Both the position numbers and the translations under genes were made by a program. From CAYMJV01 sp964390545 (lineage in GTDB: Bacteria > Desulfobacterota > BSN033 > UBA1163), in contig CAYMJV010000036.1 of the NCBI GenBank assembly GCA_964390545.1, positions 1-31,120 on the forward strand: a stretch of 31,120 bases of DNA. Direction: 5' to 3'. This document shows positions 1 through 7,844 of the stretch, one piece after another (the first letter of the stretch is position 1; the number at the start of each line of letters is the position of its first letter). The notes below the pieces were generated by a model. It was not told the origin of the DNA. It ran no database searches and saw only the letters and a program-made list of their open reading frames with translations.

Positions 1-245
1 CTGAGCGAAGCGAAGAATCTCTTGTGCCCTGGCTCAGGGTAAACTCCGTGAAGCACCCATCAAAAGGCCGACGCCTTGAGATTGCCACGCCTGCGTGCCG
101 TAACGCCACTTCGGCGTGCAGGCACGTCCCCCGCATCAAGTGCGGGGTCCTCGCAATGGCAACTTTCTTTCGACGTTCACTGTGTAATACCCTGATAGCC
201 TGAGATCCTGGTACCTGATACCTGTATCCCTTGAGGTCATAGCCG
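1..245. repeat. Repeat-rich intergenic spacer with hairpins
   Basis: No gene is visible. The stretch at about 74-170 begins with TTGAGATTGCCACG and ends with CTCGCAATGGCAA, which are roughly inverted with respect to each other, as in dispersed repeats common in MAGs of this type. Inside it, GCCTGCGTGCC (about 88-98) can pair with GGCGTGCAGGC (about 114-124) with one mismatch, and CCCCGCAT/AGTGCGGGG (about 130-148) forms a second hairpin. I see no clear promoter for the gene starting at 246. The stretch may be a non-autonomous mobile repeat; copy number elsewhere cannot be judged from this window. Confidence 0.5.
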
Positions 246-1247
246 ATGAAAACCTATATTAATGAAATCAAAGAGAATGATCATGTGGATTCCCTCTTCC
301 TCGTCAGAGAAAAAACTCTCGGCATCACCAAGAGCGGAAATGCCTACCTGAAATTGATACTCGTTGATCGCTCGGGAGAAATGGAAGGAAGGATATGGAC
401 CTCCGCAGATCTCCTTTCAGGAGTTTTCGAGAAAGACGACTTTGTCCAGGTGAAAGGAAAGGCGGCCTCTTTCCAGGATCATCTTCAGCTGAATATCACC
501 CATATTGACAGAGTAGAAGAGGAAGGGATCCTTCTCTCTGACTTCTTTCCCATGACGGAGAAGGATATCGATGCGATGTTTCTGACTCTTATGGAGACTG
601 GCCAGCAGATCAAGGACCCATACCTTAACCAACTCCTTCGCCTCTTCTGGGAAGACAAACCCTTTGTTGAAAAGTTCAAAATGGCCCCTGCTTCCACCCG
701 TCTCCATCACACTTATATCGGTGGCCTTCTTGAGCATACCCTTTCCGTGACCCAACTCATCATGAAAAACGTTGCCCATTACAGTGGATTAAACCTGGAT
801 CTTTTGATTACCGCATCCATTCTTCACGACCTGGGCAAAGTGGATGAGCTCTCCTATCACCGATCCTTCGACTATTCGGATGAGGGACGGCTCCTCGGGC
901 ATATCATCCTTGGGATGGAACGGCTTGAGAACAAGATACGCGAACTTTCAGATTTTCCAAAGGACCTCGCCCTCCAGTTAAAACATCTCCTCATCAGCCA
1001 TCATGGTCAATACCAATGGGGTTCCCCGAGAAAACCGATGACCCTCGAGGCCATTATGCTCCATTTTCTAGATAACTTGGATGCCAAGATGAACGGGATC
1101 CACCAATTCCTGAAAACACAGGTTTCAGAGGGATCCAGGTTTAGCCGATATCATCCATTCTTTGAGCAGTCTTTTTATCTCCCCCCTCAAAAGGCAGAAA
1201 CGGAACCATTGAATATTATTGAGGAAAAAGAGATAGAAAAAGAATAA
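246..1247 (+). CDS. YhaM-like OB-fold/HD-domain 3'-5' exoribonuclease
   Basis: A 333-residue protein with an N-terminal OB-fold (about residues 10-90; the stretch around TKSGNAYLKL is typical) followed by an HD phosphohydrolase domain (about 140-310). Visible metal-site residues are H154/H155, H164, the HD pair H194-D195 in LHDLGK, H252/H253 in LISHHG, and D276. This architecture and length match the YhaM/Cbf1 family, cytoplasmic 3'-5' exonucleases that act on RNA and single-stranded DNA in Firmicutes; the same fold is common in Desulfobacterota. The start at 246 has only a weak upstream Shine-Dalgarno (TTGAGGTC). It sits 111 nt upstream of hrcA, which appears to have its own promoter. Family assignment is firm, exact substrate is inferred. 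Confidence 0.85.
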   Translation: MKTYINEIKENDHVDSLFLVREKTLGITKSGNAYLKLILVDRSGEMEGRIWTSADLLSGVFEKDDFVQVKGKAASFQDHLQLNITHIDRVEEEGILLSDFFPMTEKDIDAMFLTLMETGQQIKDPYLNQLLRLFWEDKPFVEKFKMAPASTRLHHTYIGGLLEHTLSVTQLIMKNVAHYSGLNLDLLITASILHDLGKVDELSYHRSFDYSDEGRLLGHIILGMERLENKIRELSDFPKDLALQLKHLLISHHGQYQWGSPRKPMTLEAIMLHFLDNLDAKMNGIHQFLKTQVSEGSRFSRYHPFFEQSFYLPPQKAETEPLNIIEEKEIEKE

Positions 1248-1264
1248 CCAGCTCCATCCTTTTC

Positions 1265-1293
1265 TTGACAAACTGACGCGCCATTATTATCTT
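1265..1293 (+). promoter_or_regulatory. Candidate sigma70-type promoter for hrcA-grpE-dnaK
   Basis: TTGACA at 1265-1270, a 17-nt spacer, then TATCTT at 1288-1293, about 65 nt upstream of the hrcA start. I looked for the CIRCE operator (TTAGCACTC-N9-GAGTGCTAA) in 1248-1358 and did not find it. CTTGAC followed by CCATTATT is only a loose match to a sigma32-type promoter. Confidence 0.5.
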
Positions 1294-1358
1294 AACGAAG
1301 AGAAAAAAGCATTAAGGTTCAGAGGGTTTTGTTCTTTTTTTAGAAAAAAGGACTCTTC

Positions 1359-2411
1359 ATGGCTGTTGATCTTTTTTTATCTGAGCGGTTGAGGCAGGTT
1401 CTCCAGATGGTGATCGAGGATTATATCCTCAGTGCCGAACCCGTGGGGTCGAGGACGATTGCTGAAAAATCGAACCTCCATCTCAGCCCTGCGTCGATTC
1501 GCAATACTATGTCGGAGTTGGAAGCATTGGGGCTTCTCTATCAACCCCATATTTCTGCAGGGAGAATACCCACGGAAAAAGGATTCCGATTTTATGTCGA
1601 TTCGATTCTAAATGTCCATGAATTGAGTGATCAGGAACAGCATGAAATACGCTCTTTCTATTCGATTCATGAAATGGAAGGCGCGGATCTCTTCCGGGAG
1701 ACCTCCCGGATTCTTTCCTCCTCCTCTCACTGTCTGGGTATTGTTTGGGCGCCCAGGATGAGTTCTGCCGTACTCCAGCATACAGAATTCGTAAAATTTA
1801 GGAAACATCTTATCCTGGCGATCTTGGTCAGCACAACCGGTCTGGTTTATCACCGGATCATCGAGATGGAGGAAGACTTCTCCCAATCCGAACTGGATCA
1901 TCTCTCTGACTACTTGAATAGCTTTTTAGCAGGTCTCACCCTTTTTCAGGTGAGAGAGAAACTGGTAGAACAGATGCGAGTCGAAAAGGGTACCTATGAC
2001 TGGATGCTTGAACAAGCGCTCACACTGGGGGAAAAAGCCTTTTCCTCTATTGATGAAACGGATGTCTTCATTGAAGGGAAGACCAATATTCTCCATGAGC
2101 CCGAGTTCAGGACTATCCCGAAGATGGTGGATCTCTTCAAGGCTTTTGAAGAGAAAGCCACCATGGTGAGGCTTCTCGATCAATTTATGGATCCAAAGGG
2201 GGTCCAGATTGCCATCGGTTCAGAGAGCCAGGTTCAGGAGATGGAAACGTGTAGCCTGGTGACTTCGACTTATGGATGCGGGGGACGGGTCTGGGGAGCT
2301 TTGGGGGTCATCGGGCCCCGAAGGATGAATTATTCCAAAATCATCCCCCTGGTTGACTATTCTGCGAAAGTGCTGACCGAAATTCTTGAAAGGCAATATC
2401 GTTTGCAATGA
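1359..2411 (+). CDS. hrcA: Heat-inducible transcription repressor HrcA
   Basis: A 350-residue protein of normal family length. The N-terminal winged helix (about 1-75; note the stretch ASIRNTMSELEALGLL and SAGRIPTEKGFRFYVD) is characteristic of HrcA. It is followed by the GAF-like domain and a C-terminal segment with IGSES and SLVTSTYG-type motifs. HrcA is a cytoplasmic repressor that normally binds CIRCE operators upstream of groE or dnaK operons and needs GroEL for activity. Here it is first in hrcA-grpE-dnaK, the usual arrangement. No CIRCE is visible upstream, so the operon may be controlled otherwise, or HrcA may act at a groESL locus outside this window. The stop (TGA 2409-2411) is followed by a hairpin before grpE. 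Confidence 0.95.
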   Translation: MAVDLFLSERLRQVLQMVIEDYILSAEPVGSRTIAEKSNLHLSPASIRNTMSELEALGLLYQPHISAGRIPTEKGFRFYVDSILNVHELSDQEQHEIRSFYSIHEMEGADLFRETSRILSSSSHCLGIVWAPRMSSAVLQHTEFVKFRKHLILAILVSTTGLVYHRIIEMEEDFSQSELDHLSDYLNSFLAGLTLFQVREKLVEQMRVEKGTYDWMLEQALTLGEKAFSSIDETDVFIEGKTNILHEPEFRTIPKMVDLFKAFEEKATMVRLLDQFMDPKGVQIAIGSESQVQEMETCSLVTSTYGCGGRVWGALGVIGPRRMNYSKIIPLVDYSAKVLTEILERQYRLQ

Positions 2412-2418
2412 GGAGTTC

Positions 2419-2546
2419 ACCCCGTTAGAAGACCATTGGCCCTCTAACGGGGTTCGCTCCGATAAAAAATTAGATTCATCCACGCTGCAAGGCCCGATAG
2501 AAGTCAAGCTTCACACGGGGCAAGCGGCTGGGCTTTCTAACGGGGT
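2419..2546. repeat. Hairpin plus third copy of an 11-mer between hrcA and grpE
   Basis: ACCCCGTTAGA at 2419-2429 is the exact reverse complement of TCTAACGGGGT at 2443-2453, giving an 11-bp stem with a 13-nt loop. The same TCTAACGGGGT recurs at 2536-2546, just before the chosen grpE start. There is no T-tract after the hairpin, so it is not an ordinary intrinsic terminator. It could be an RNA processing/attenuation element or a dispersed repeat that landed in the spacer. Confidence 0.55.
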
Positions 2547-2553
2547 GAAGCAG

Positions 2554-3171
2554 ATGGAGGATTCGGAAAAGAAAGAGAAACCCGTCATACCGGAGCCGAG
2601 TTTAGAAGGAAATGGGGGAAAACTTTCAGAGAGTCATGGAGAGATTAGACATCCAAAGAAGAAAAAAGAAGAAAAGGAGATTGAAGAGCTGAAGAAGAAA
2701 TTGGAACAGAAAGAGAAAGAAGCCGAGGAATATCATGACCGCCTGCTGAGGGAGGCTGCCGACTTTGAGAATTTCAAAAAGAGGGCAGCGAAAGATAAGG
2801 AAGAATGGACAAAATTCGCCAATGAGGATCTGATCAGGGCGATTCTCCCGGTTATCGACAATCTCGAGAGAGCGGTCAATCATGCGGAGAAGGTAGTGGA
2901 CACAGGAGTGATGATCGAGGGCGTCCGGTTAACGATCAGACAAATTCTTCAGACGCTGAATCGATTTGGGCTTGCTCCTTTCGAATCAGTGGGAAAGCCC
3001 TTCGATCCATCCATGCATGAGGCAATGCTCGTTGTCGAATCGGATCAACACCAGCCCAACCACGTCGTTGAGGAATTCCAGAAGGGATACCTTCTGAACA
3101 ATCGTTTGTTAAGGCCGGCAACCGTTTCGGTATCAAAACTTCCTGAAAAAGAGGTTCAAAGAACGGAATAA
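2554..3171 (+). CDS. grpE: Nucleotide exchange factor GrpE
   Basis: The product is 205 residues from the ATG at 2554. It has a charged disordered N-terminus, a long Lys/Glu-rich coiled coil (about residues 35-80), then the GrpE core with LREAADFENFKKR, the PVIDNLERA segment and a C-terminal beta domain ending near GYLLNNRLLRPATVSV. GrpE releases ADP from DnaK. The frame stays open upstream to a TTG at 2386 inside hrcA, but that extension (residues encoded by 2386-2553) is made of the repeat/hairpin DNA and lacks GrpE similarity, so I chose the internal ATG. A GTG at 2545 is an alternative. It lies 32 nt upstream of dnaK. The heat-shock chaperone context makes the assignment secure; only the start is uncertain. 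Confidence 0.93.
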   Translation: MEDSEKKEKPVIPEPSLEGNGGKLSESHGEIRHPKKKKEEKEIEELKKKLEQKEKEAEEYHDRLLREAADFENFKKRAAKDKEEWTKFANEDLIRAILPVIDNLERAVNHAEKVVDTGVMIEGVRLTIRQILQTLNRFGLAPFESVGKPFDPSMHEAMLVVESDQHQPNHVVEEFQKGYLLNNRLLRPATVSVSKLPEKEVQRTE

Positions 3172-3203
3172 TTTGTTAAATTTTATCAAGAAGGAGAAGA
3201 GCA

Positions 3204-5132
3204 ATGGCAAAAACAATTGGAATTGATTTGGGGACAACGAACTCCGTAGTGGCCGTGATGGAGGGAGGGGACCCGGTCGTCATCGCTAACCCGGAAGGAA
3301 GCCGAACCACTCCTTCTGTCGTTGCCTTCACAGATAAAGGGGAAAGGGTCGTAGGGCAGATTGCCAAGCGTCAAGCGATCACGAACTCAGAAAATACGAT
3401 CTTCTCGATCAAACGCCTGATGGGAAGAAAATTTAGTGATCGTGAAGTGCAGAAGGATCTGAAGATCCTCCCCTATAAGATCGTGGAGGCCAAGAACAAC
3501 GATGCCTGGGTCCGGGTAAGGGACAAGGATTACAGCTCTCCTGAAATCTCGGCCTTCATCCTTCAGAAGATGAAGGAGACCGCCGAGGCCTACCTAGGAG
3601 AGAAGGTAACCGACGCGGTGATCACAGTTCCTGCCTATTTTAATGATAGCCAGCGTCAGGCGACGAAGGATGCGGGAAGGATCGCGGGCCTGAATGTAAT
3701 TCGAATCATCAACGAACCGACAGCCGCTGCCCTTGCCTATGGCCTGGAAAAGAAAAAGGATGAAAAGATTGCTGTTTTCGATCTCGGCGGAGGGACATTC
3801 GATATCTCCATTCTGGAGTTGGGGGAGGGTGTCTTTGAAGTCAAATCAACGAATGGAAATACTCATCTGGGTGGAGATGACTTCGACCAGAAGGTCATCG
3901 ACTATCTTGCCGATGAATTCCTGAAAGACCAGGGCATTGACCTGAGAAAAGATCGCATGGCCCTTCAACGGCTCAAGGAGGCTGCGGAAAAAGCAAAGAT
4001 CGAACTCTCCAACATGATGGAGACGGATATCAATCTTCCCTTCATCACCGCTGATGCCTCCGGACCCAAGCACCTGAATATGAAGCTGACCCGGGCCAAA
4101 CTCGAGAAACTGACGGAAGACCTGATCGAGATGGTCGAGGGCCCATGCCGCCAAGCCCTTGCGGATGCTGGGCTGACAGCAAAAGACATCAATGAGGTAA
4201 TCCTTGTGGGTGGAATGACCCGGATGCCCAAAGTGCAGGAGAAGGTGAAACAGCTCTTTGGGAAGGAGCCCAACAAGAGTGTCAACCCGGATGAAGCCGT
4301 GGCCATTGGTGCGGCCATCCAGGCTGGAGTCTTAAAAGGCGAGGTAAAGGATGTCCTTCTCCTCGATGTCACCCCCCTCTCCCTTGGGATCGAGACGCTG
4401 GGGGGCGTCTTCACCAAACTGATTGAACGAAACACTACCATCCCGACCAAAAAGAGCCAGATCTTCTCAACGGCATCCGATAATCAGCCGGCCGTGACGA
4501 TCCATGTGCTTCAAGGAGAAAGGGAGATGGCTGCGGATAATAAAACTCTCGGTCAGTTTGAACTGGTAGGCATTCCACCCGCTCCCAGGGGAATCCCTCA
4601 AGTTGAGGTGACCTTCGATATCGATGCGAATGGAATCGTCCATGTCTCGGCGAAGGACCTTGGAACGGGTAAAGAACAATCCATCCGGATCACCGCTTCG
4701 AGCGGCCTCGCCGAACAAGAGATTAAGAAGATGGTGAAAGATGCAGAGGCCCATGCGGCAGACGATAAGATGAGGCGGGAGTTGGCCGAAGCGAGAAATC
4801 AGCTCGACACCCTTATCTATACCACGGAAAAGTCCTTGAGGGAGTTCGGTGATAAGATCGATTCAGGAGATAAGCAGAACATCGAAGATGCGATGGCAAA
4901 GGCGAAGAAAGCCATGGAATCGAATGACCTCAACAATATCAAATCGGCCCAGGAGGATCTAACCCGTTCTTCCCATAAACTAGCGGAAGCCATGTATGCG
5001 AAGGCCTCCCAGGCTAGGGGAGCGGAAGCAGGGGCGGGTCCTGGAGCAGGCGCAGGTCCCCAGGAAGGTCCTAAGAAAGCCCAAGAGGATGTGGTGGATG
5101 CCGATTATGAGGACGTGAAGGATAAACAATAA
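3204..5132 (+). CDS. dnaK: Molecular chaperone DnaK (Hsp70)
   Basis: A 642-residue Hsp70 of standard length. The N-terminal ATPase domain carries GIDLGTTNS (residues 6-14), NEPTAAALAYG and DLGGGTFDIS (from D193), and VGGMTRMP. The substrate-binding domain starts near VLLLDVTPLSLGIETLGG, and the C-terminal tail is Gly/Ala-rich and ends in the conserved DVVDADYEDV-type acidic motif. A good Shine-Dalgarno (AAGGAGAAG) precedes the ATG. DnaK with GrpE handles folding and refolding of cytoplasmic proteins. The usual dnaJ does not follow; the operon ends at a strong intrinsic terminator at 5156-5187, so dnaJ must be elsewhere or absent. Confidence 0.98.
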   Translation: MAKTIGIDLGTTNSVVAVMEGGDPVVIANPEGSRTTPSVVAFTDKGERVVGQIAKRQAITNSENTIFSIKRLMGRKFSDREVQKDLKILPYKIVEAKNNDAWVRVRDKDYSSPEISAFILQKMKETAEAYLGEKVTDAVITVPAYFNDSQRQATKDAGRIAGLNVIRIINEPTAAALAYGLEKKKDEKIAVFDLGGGTFDISILELGEGVFEVKSTNGNTHLGGDDFDQKVIDYLADEFLKDQGIDLRKDRMALQRLKEAAEKAKIELSNMMETDINLPFITADASGPKHLNMKLTRAKLEKLTEDLIEMVEGPCRQALADAGLTAKDINEVILVGGMTRMPKVQEKVKQLFGKEPNKSVNPDEAVAIGAAIQAGVLKGEVKDVLLLDVTPLSLGIETLGGVFTKLIERNTTIPTKKSQIFSTASDNQPAVTIHVLQGEREMAADNKTLGQFELVGIPPAPRGIPQVEVTFDIDANGIVHVSAKDLGTGKEQSIRITASSGLAEQEIKKMVKDAEAHAADDKMRRELAEARNQLDTLIYTTEKSLREFGDKIDSGDKQNIEDAMAKAKKAMESNDLNNIKSAQEDLTRSSHKLAEAMYAKASQARGAEAGAGPGAGAGPQEGPKKAQEDVVDADYEDVKDKQ

Positions 5133-5155
5133 TCATCGTTCAACCTTATTTTCGA

Positions 5156-5187
5156 AAAAGGCGAGGCTTTCACCTCGCCTTTTTTTG
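5156..5187 (+). terminator. Intrinsic terminator after dnaK
   Basis: AAAAAGGCGAGG pairs with CCTCGCCTTTTT around a short TTTCA loop, followed by a run of T residues ending at 5187. It closes the hrcA-grpE-dnaK unit. Confidence 0.9.
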
Positions 5188-5209
5188 TTGGAAGTTTTCT
5201 TACCTTGTT

Positions 5210-5282
5210 GTCATTCCTGCGAAAGCAGGAATCCATGTCTCTTAAATATCTACCTCTGGATTCCCATTTTCATGGGAATGAC
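5210..5282. repeat. Dispersed palindromic repeat (GTCATTCC...GGAATGAC)
   Basis: A 73-bp element with terminal inverted repeats GTCATTCC and GGAATGAC. It contains an internal hairpin CCTGCGAAAGCAGG and the inner inverted pair GGAATCCA/TGGATTCC. This pattern is a known type of short MITE-like repeat in many proteobacterial genomes. It lies in the spacer between dnaK and ftsY. No transposase is encoded. Confidence 0.75.
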
Positions 5283-5390
5283 ACAATCAAGATTAGACAA
5301 GAAACCTGCTTCATAACAAATCACTAACATTTGATTTTAGATGTTCGCGATGTTAGTATCGAAATCACCTTAGAAACTCTGGAGAATGAA

Positions 5391-6308
5391 ATGTGGGGTG
5401 TTTTTGAAAAATTAAAAGAGAGCCTTTCAAAAACTCATCAAGGGTTCGTGGAGAAGATCGATCAACTCCTTAGCGGGAAGAAATCGATTGACCAAGACCT
5501 CTTAGATGAGCTGGAGGGTCTTCTCTTCTCCGCCGATCTGGGCGTGAAGACATCGAGCCAACTCATCGAAGGGGTCCAGAGAGGACTGAAAAAGGGAGAG
5601 CTCCAGGAGCCTGAAAGAGTAAAAGATTTCATCCGGCAGGAGATCCTCAGAATTCTCCAAATGGGTGAGAAACCACTTTCTATCGATTTCTCTCAAACGA
5701 AACCTTTCCTTTTTATGGTAGTGGGCGTCAATGGTGTGGGCAAGACGACCACCATTGCGAAGATTGCCCATCAGTATTCCTCCCAGGGGAAGAAGGTTTT
5801 GATCGGTGCGGCTGATACCTTTCGGGCCGCTGCCGTGGAACAGCTTGAGGTGTGGGCCACAAGAGTGAAAGCAGATCTTATCAAACACTCCAAAGGCTCC
5901 GATCCTTCTGCGGTCGCCTTCGATTCGGTCCATGCTGCCAAAGCAAGAAATGTCGATCTCGTCTTTATCGATACAGCAGGAAGGCTCCATACAAAAGTGA
6001 ATCTGATGGAAGAACTAAAGAAGATAAAACGGATCATCGCCAGGGAATGTCCCGGAGCACCACACGAAATCCTTCTCGTCCTCGATGCCACCACCGGCCA
6101 GAATGCCATCTCTCAGGCCAAACTCTTTCACGAAGCGATTGGAGTGACCGGAATCGCCCTTGCCAAACTGGATGGGACAGCGAAAGGAGGAATTATCATA
6201 GGAATCACAGATGAATTGAAACTTCCGATCCGATATATTGGCGTGGGAGAAGGAATGGATGACCTGAGAGAATTTAACGCCAGCGAATTTGTGCAGGCGC
6301 TATTTTAA
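5391..6308 (+). CDS. ftsY: Signal recognition particle receptor FtsY
   Basis: The product is 305 residues from ATG 5391, which has GGAG upstream at 5380-5383. It holds an N domain (about 1-95) and a GTPase G domain: P-loop GVNGVGKTTT (from G112), DTFRAAAVEQL (from D142), DTAGRLHT (from D194) and AKLDGTAKGG near the C-terminus. FtsY docks ribosome-SRP complexes at the inner membrane. It lacks the long acidic A domain of the E. coli protein, as many short FtsY proteins do. The frame is open upstream to a TTG at 5331, but that segment has no family similarity. The gene stands alone after the dnaK terminator, with the CAP-domain gene 14 nt downstream. Confidence 0.96.
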   Translation: MWGVFEKLKESLSKTHQGFVEKIDQLLSGKKSIDQDLLDELEGLLFSADLGVKTSSQLIEGVQRGLKKGELQEPERVKDFIRQEILRILQMGEKPLSIDFSQTKPFLFMVVGVNGVGKTTTIAKIAHQYSSQGKKVLIGAADTFRAAAVEQLEVWATRVKADLIKHSKGSDPSAVAFDSVHAAKARNVDLVFIDTAGRLHTKVNLMEELKKIKRIIARECPGAPHEILLVLDATTGQNAISQAKLFHEAIGVTGIALAKLDGTAKGGIIIGITDELKLPIRYIGVGEGMDDLREFNASEFVQALF

Positions 6309-6322
6309 CGAACAACGGGGAA

Positions 6323-6976
6323 ATGAAGAATTTGTTCATCCTTTTCCTCTGTCTGATTCTCTTATGTACTCCCACCGCTGGGTTAACCCAATCTAATACA
6401 ACAAGCGAAGTTACCTATCTTTCGCCTCTAGAAAAAGCAGTGGTCAACGAGATGAACCTGGCCAGAACTTCTCCGAAAGAGTACCTCTCTCTTCTTAAAC
6501 AGTTCAAAAAGTATTACGATGGAAAGCTCCTGCAACTCCCTGGGGAGACACCCATTCTGACAAGAGAGGGAACAAGTGCGGTGGCTGAAGCCATCCGTTC
6601 CTTGCGTTCCCAGAAACCGGTTCCCCCTCTTAACCCATCCAAAGGAATGTCGTTAGGTGCAAAAGATCATACCAGGGATTTGAGGACCTCAGGGGCTTCT
6701 CAGCACGAAGGGAGTGATGGAAGTCAAGCCTGGGACAGAGTCAATCGCTACGGAACCTGGCAGAAAATCATTGGCGAAAATATCTCCTTCGGCCACGACC
6801 AGGCTCGGAATATTGTGATGACGCTTATGATTGACGACGGAGTCCCCAATCGAGGACACAGAAAAAATATCTTCAATCCAGACTTCCGGTTGATAGGAGT
6901 GGCCTGCGGCGACCATCCTACCTACAGGACCATTTGTGTTATCACCTTTACTGGGGGATACAGAGAAAAGGACTAA
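6323..6976 (+). CDS. Secreted CAP/SCP-domain protein
   Basis: A 217-residue protein with a clear Sec signal peptide (hydrophobic residues 4-20, likely cleavage after LTQ or nearby). A CAP (cysteine-rich secretory/antigen 5/PR-1) domain covers about residues 35-213. The signature is visible: NLARTSPKEYL, GAKDHTRDL, ENISFG, and a GHRKNIFNPDFRLIGVAC segment that carries the second half of the CAP cavity. Bacterial CAP proteins are exported and mostly of unknown activity, so no reaction is assigned. The gene follows ftsY by 14 nt and may share its transcript. Its stop overlaps the stop of the convergent gene at 6973 by 4 nt. Confidence 0.85.
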   Translation: MKNLFILFLCLILLCTPTAGLTQSNTTSEVTYLSPLEKAVVNEMNLARTSPKEYLSLLKQFKKYYDGKLLQLPGETPILTREGTSAVAEAIRSLRSQKPVPPLNPSKGMSLGAKDHTRDLRTSGASQHEGSDGSQAWDRVNRYGTWQKIIGENISFGHDQARNIVMTLMIDDGVPNRGHRKNIFNPDFRLIGVACGDHPTYRTICVITFTGGYREKD

Positions 6977-7515
6977 GGCAAGACCATCTTTTCAAGGCTT
7001 TTGACTCTGGCCTCCAGGGCAGCCAGTTTCTTCTCTAGATCAGAGTACGAGAATTTAATCATTGAACCCAATTCATCTTTTACTCCGGTAAACCCCTCCC
7101 GGATCTTCTCTTCCAAGGTGACCATATTCTCCTCAATTTTTTTCATCTGATCCTGGAACTTATCTATTCCTTCCCTTGAATGGGTTGCATGAGCGTCTCC
7201 TGCCTCTTTCATCCGTTGAAGGGATGAATCCATCGCCTGCCTAAATTGGCTAAGAGCAAATTGGGTCCCATCTTCAATCTTTCTCACCCATTCCTTCATT
7301 TCCTCTCGAATCGGACCTATCTCTATACTACTGGTTGGGGTGATCTTTTCCATATCTGCCTTGATCTCTTGTCTCCATTCCGTAGCTTGGCTCTTATTCT
7401 CTTCTTTCAATTTACGGAAGTTGGCATTCGTCTCCTGCCTTATTTTTTCAATATCATCTTTGGTGGCCAGAAGGGTCAACTTTCGCTCTAAATAATCTTT
7501 GATTTCCTGATCCAT
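6973..7515 (-). CDS. Small coiled-coil protein of unknown function
   Basis: The product is 180 residues from the ATG at 7513-7515, which is preceded by a G-rich Shine-Dalgarno (AAAGGGGGTGGG). An upstream in-frame start at 7557 is possible but less likely. The protein is highly charged, with long heptad-like Lys/Glu/Leu stretches almost throughout, and ends in ALEARVKSLEKM. No signal peptide, membrane segment or cysteine motif is seen. Similar small coiled-coil proteins resemble DUF1640/CCDC90-type or phage-tail-like helices, but I do not recognise a family and assign no function. It is transcribed convergently with the CAP gene. Confidence 0.65.
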   Translation of the reverse strand: MDQEIKDYLERKLTLLATKDDIEKIRQETNANFRKLKEENKSQATEWRQEIKADMEKITPTSSIEIGPIREEMKEWVRKIEDGTQFALSQFRQAMDSSLQRMKEAGDAHATHSREGIDKFQDQMKKIEENMVTLEEKIREGFTGVKDELGSMIKFSYSDLEKKLAALEARVKSLEKMVLP

Positions 7516-7633
7516 CTTGATTCCCACCCCCTTTGTGATGTAACTTCTCAATACCATGAAGCGCTTGAAATATCAATCATTTTTTGCTTCTTTGTCAAAA
7601 GTTAGATTCAAATTTCTACCATCTATTTTTTTC

Positions 7634-7661
7634 TTGACAAAAAAATCTTTTGTGGTATGTT
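7634..7661 (+). promoter_or_regulatory. Candidate promoter for the formate dehydrogenase operon
   Basis: TTGACA at 7634-7639, a 16-nt spacer and TATGTT at 7656-7661. The spacer 7516-7844 is gene-free; it also holds a 13-nt palindrome TGCCTTCAAGGCA at 7681-7693 that lies just downstream and could be an operator. No sigma54 (GG-N10-GC) site was recognised. Confidence 0.45.
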
Positions 7662-7844
7662 TCACAAGACTTTTTTGCCATGCCTTCAAGGCAATCTTGC
7701 CAATATTTCTTTGACAGACTAAATGCGGGGGGGAGACCCTAAGGAAATTTGAGGGCCGAAGGCTTTTCCCTGCCATTCAAATTGAAAGGGGGTGAATCTG
7801 ACTCTCGTATCAAAAATCTCAAGAAAGGAAGGTAAAAAATCTCT

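Noticed and set aside
1248..1358. CIRCE operator upstream of hrcA
   Set aside because: No TTAGCACTC/GAGTGCTAA pair or close variant was seen in this spacer.
2386..2553. Longer GrpE starting at TTG 2386
   Set aside because: The added residues come from the hrcA end and hairpin/repeat DNA and give no family similarity.
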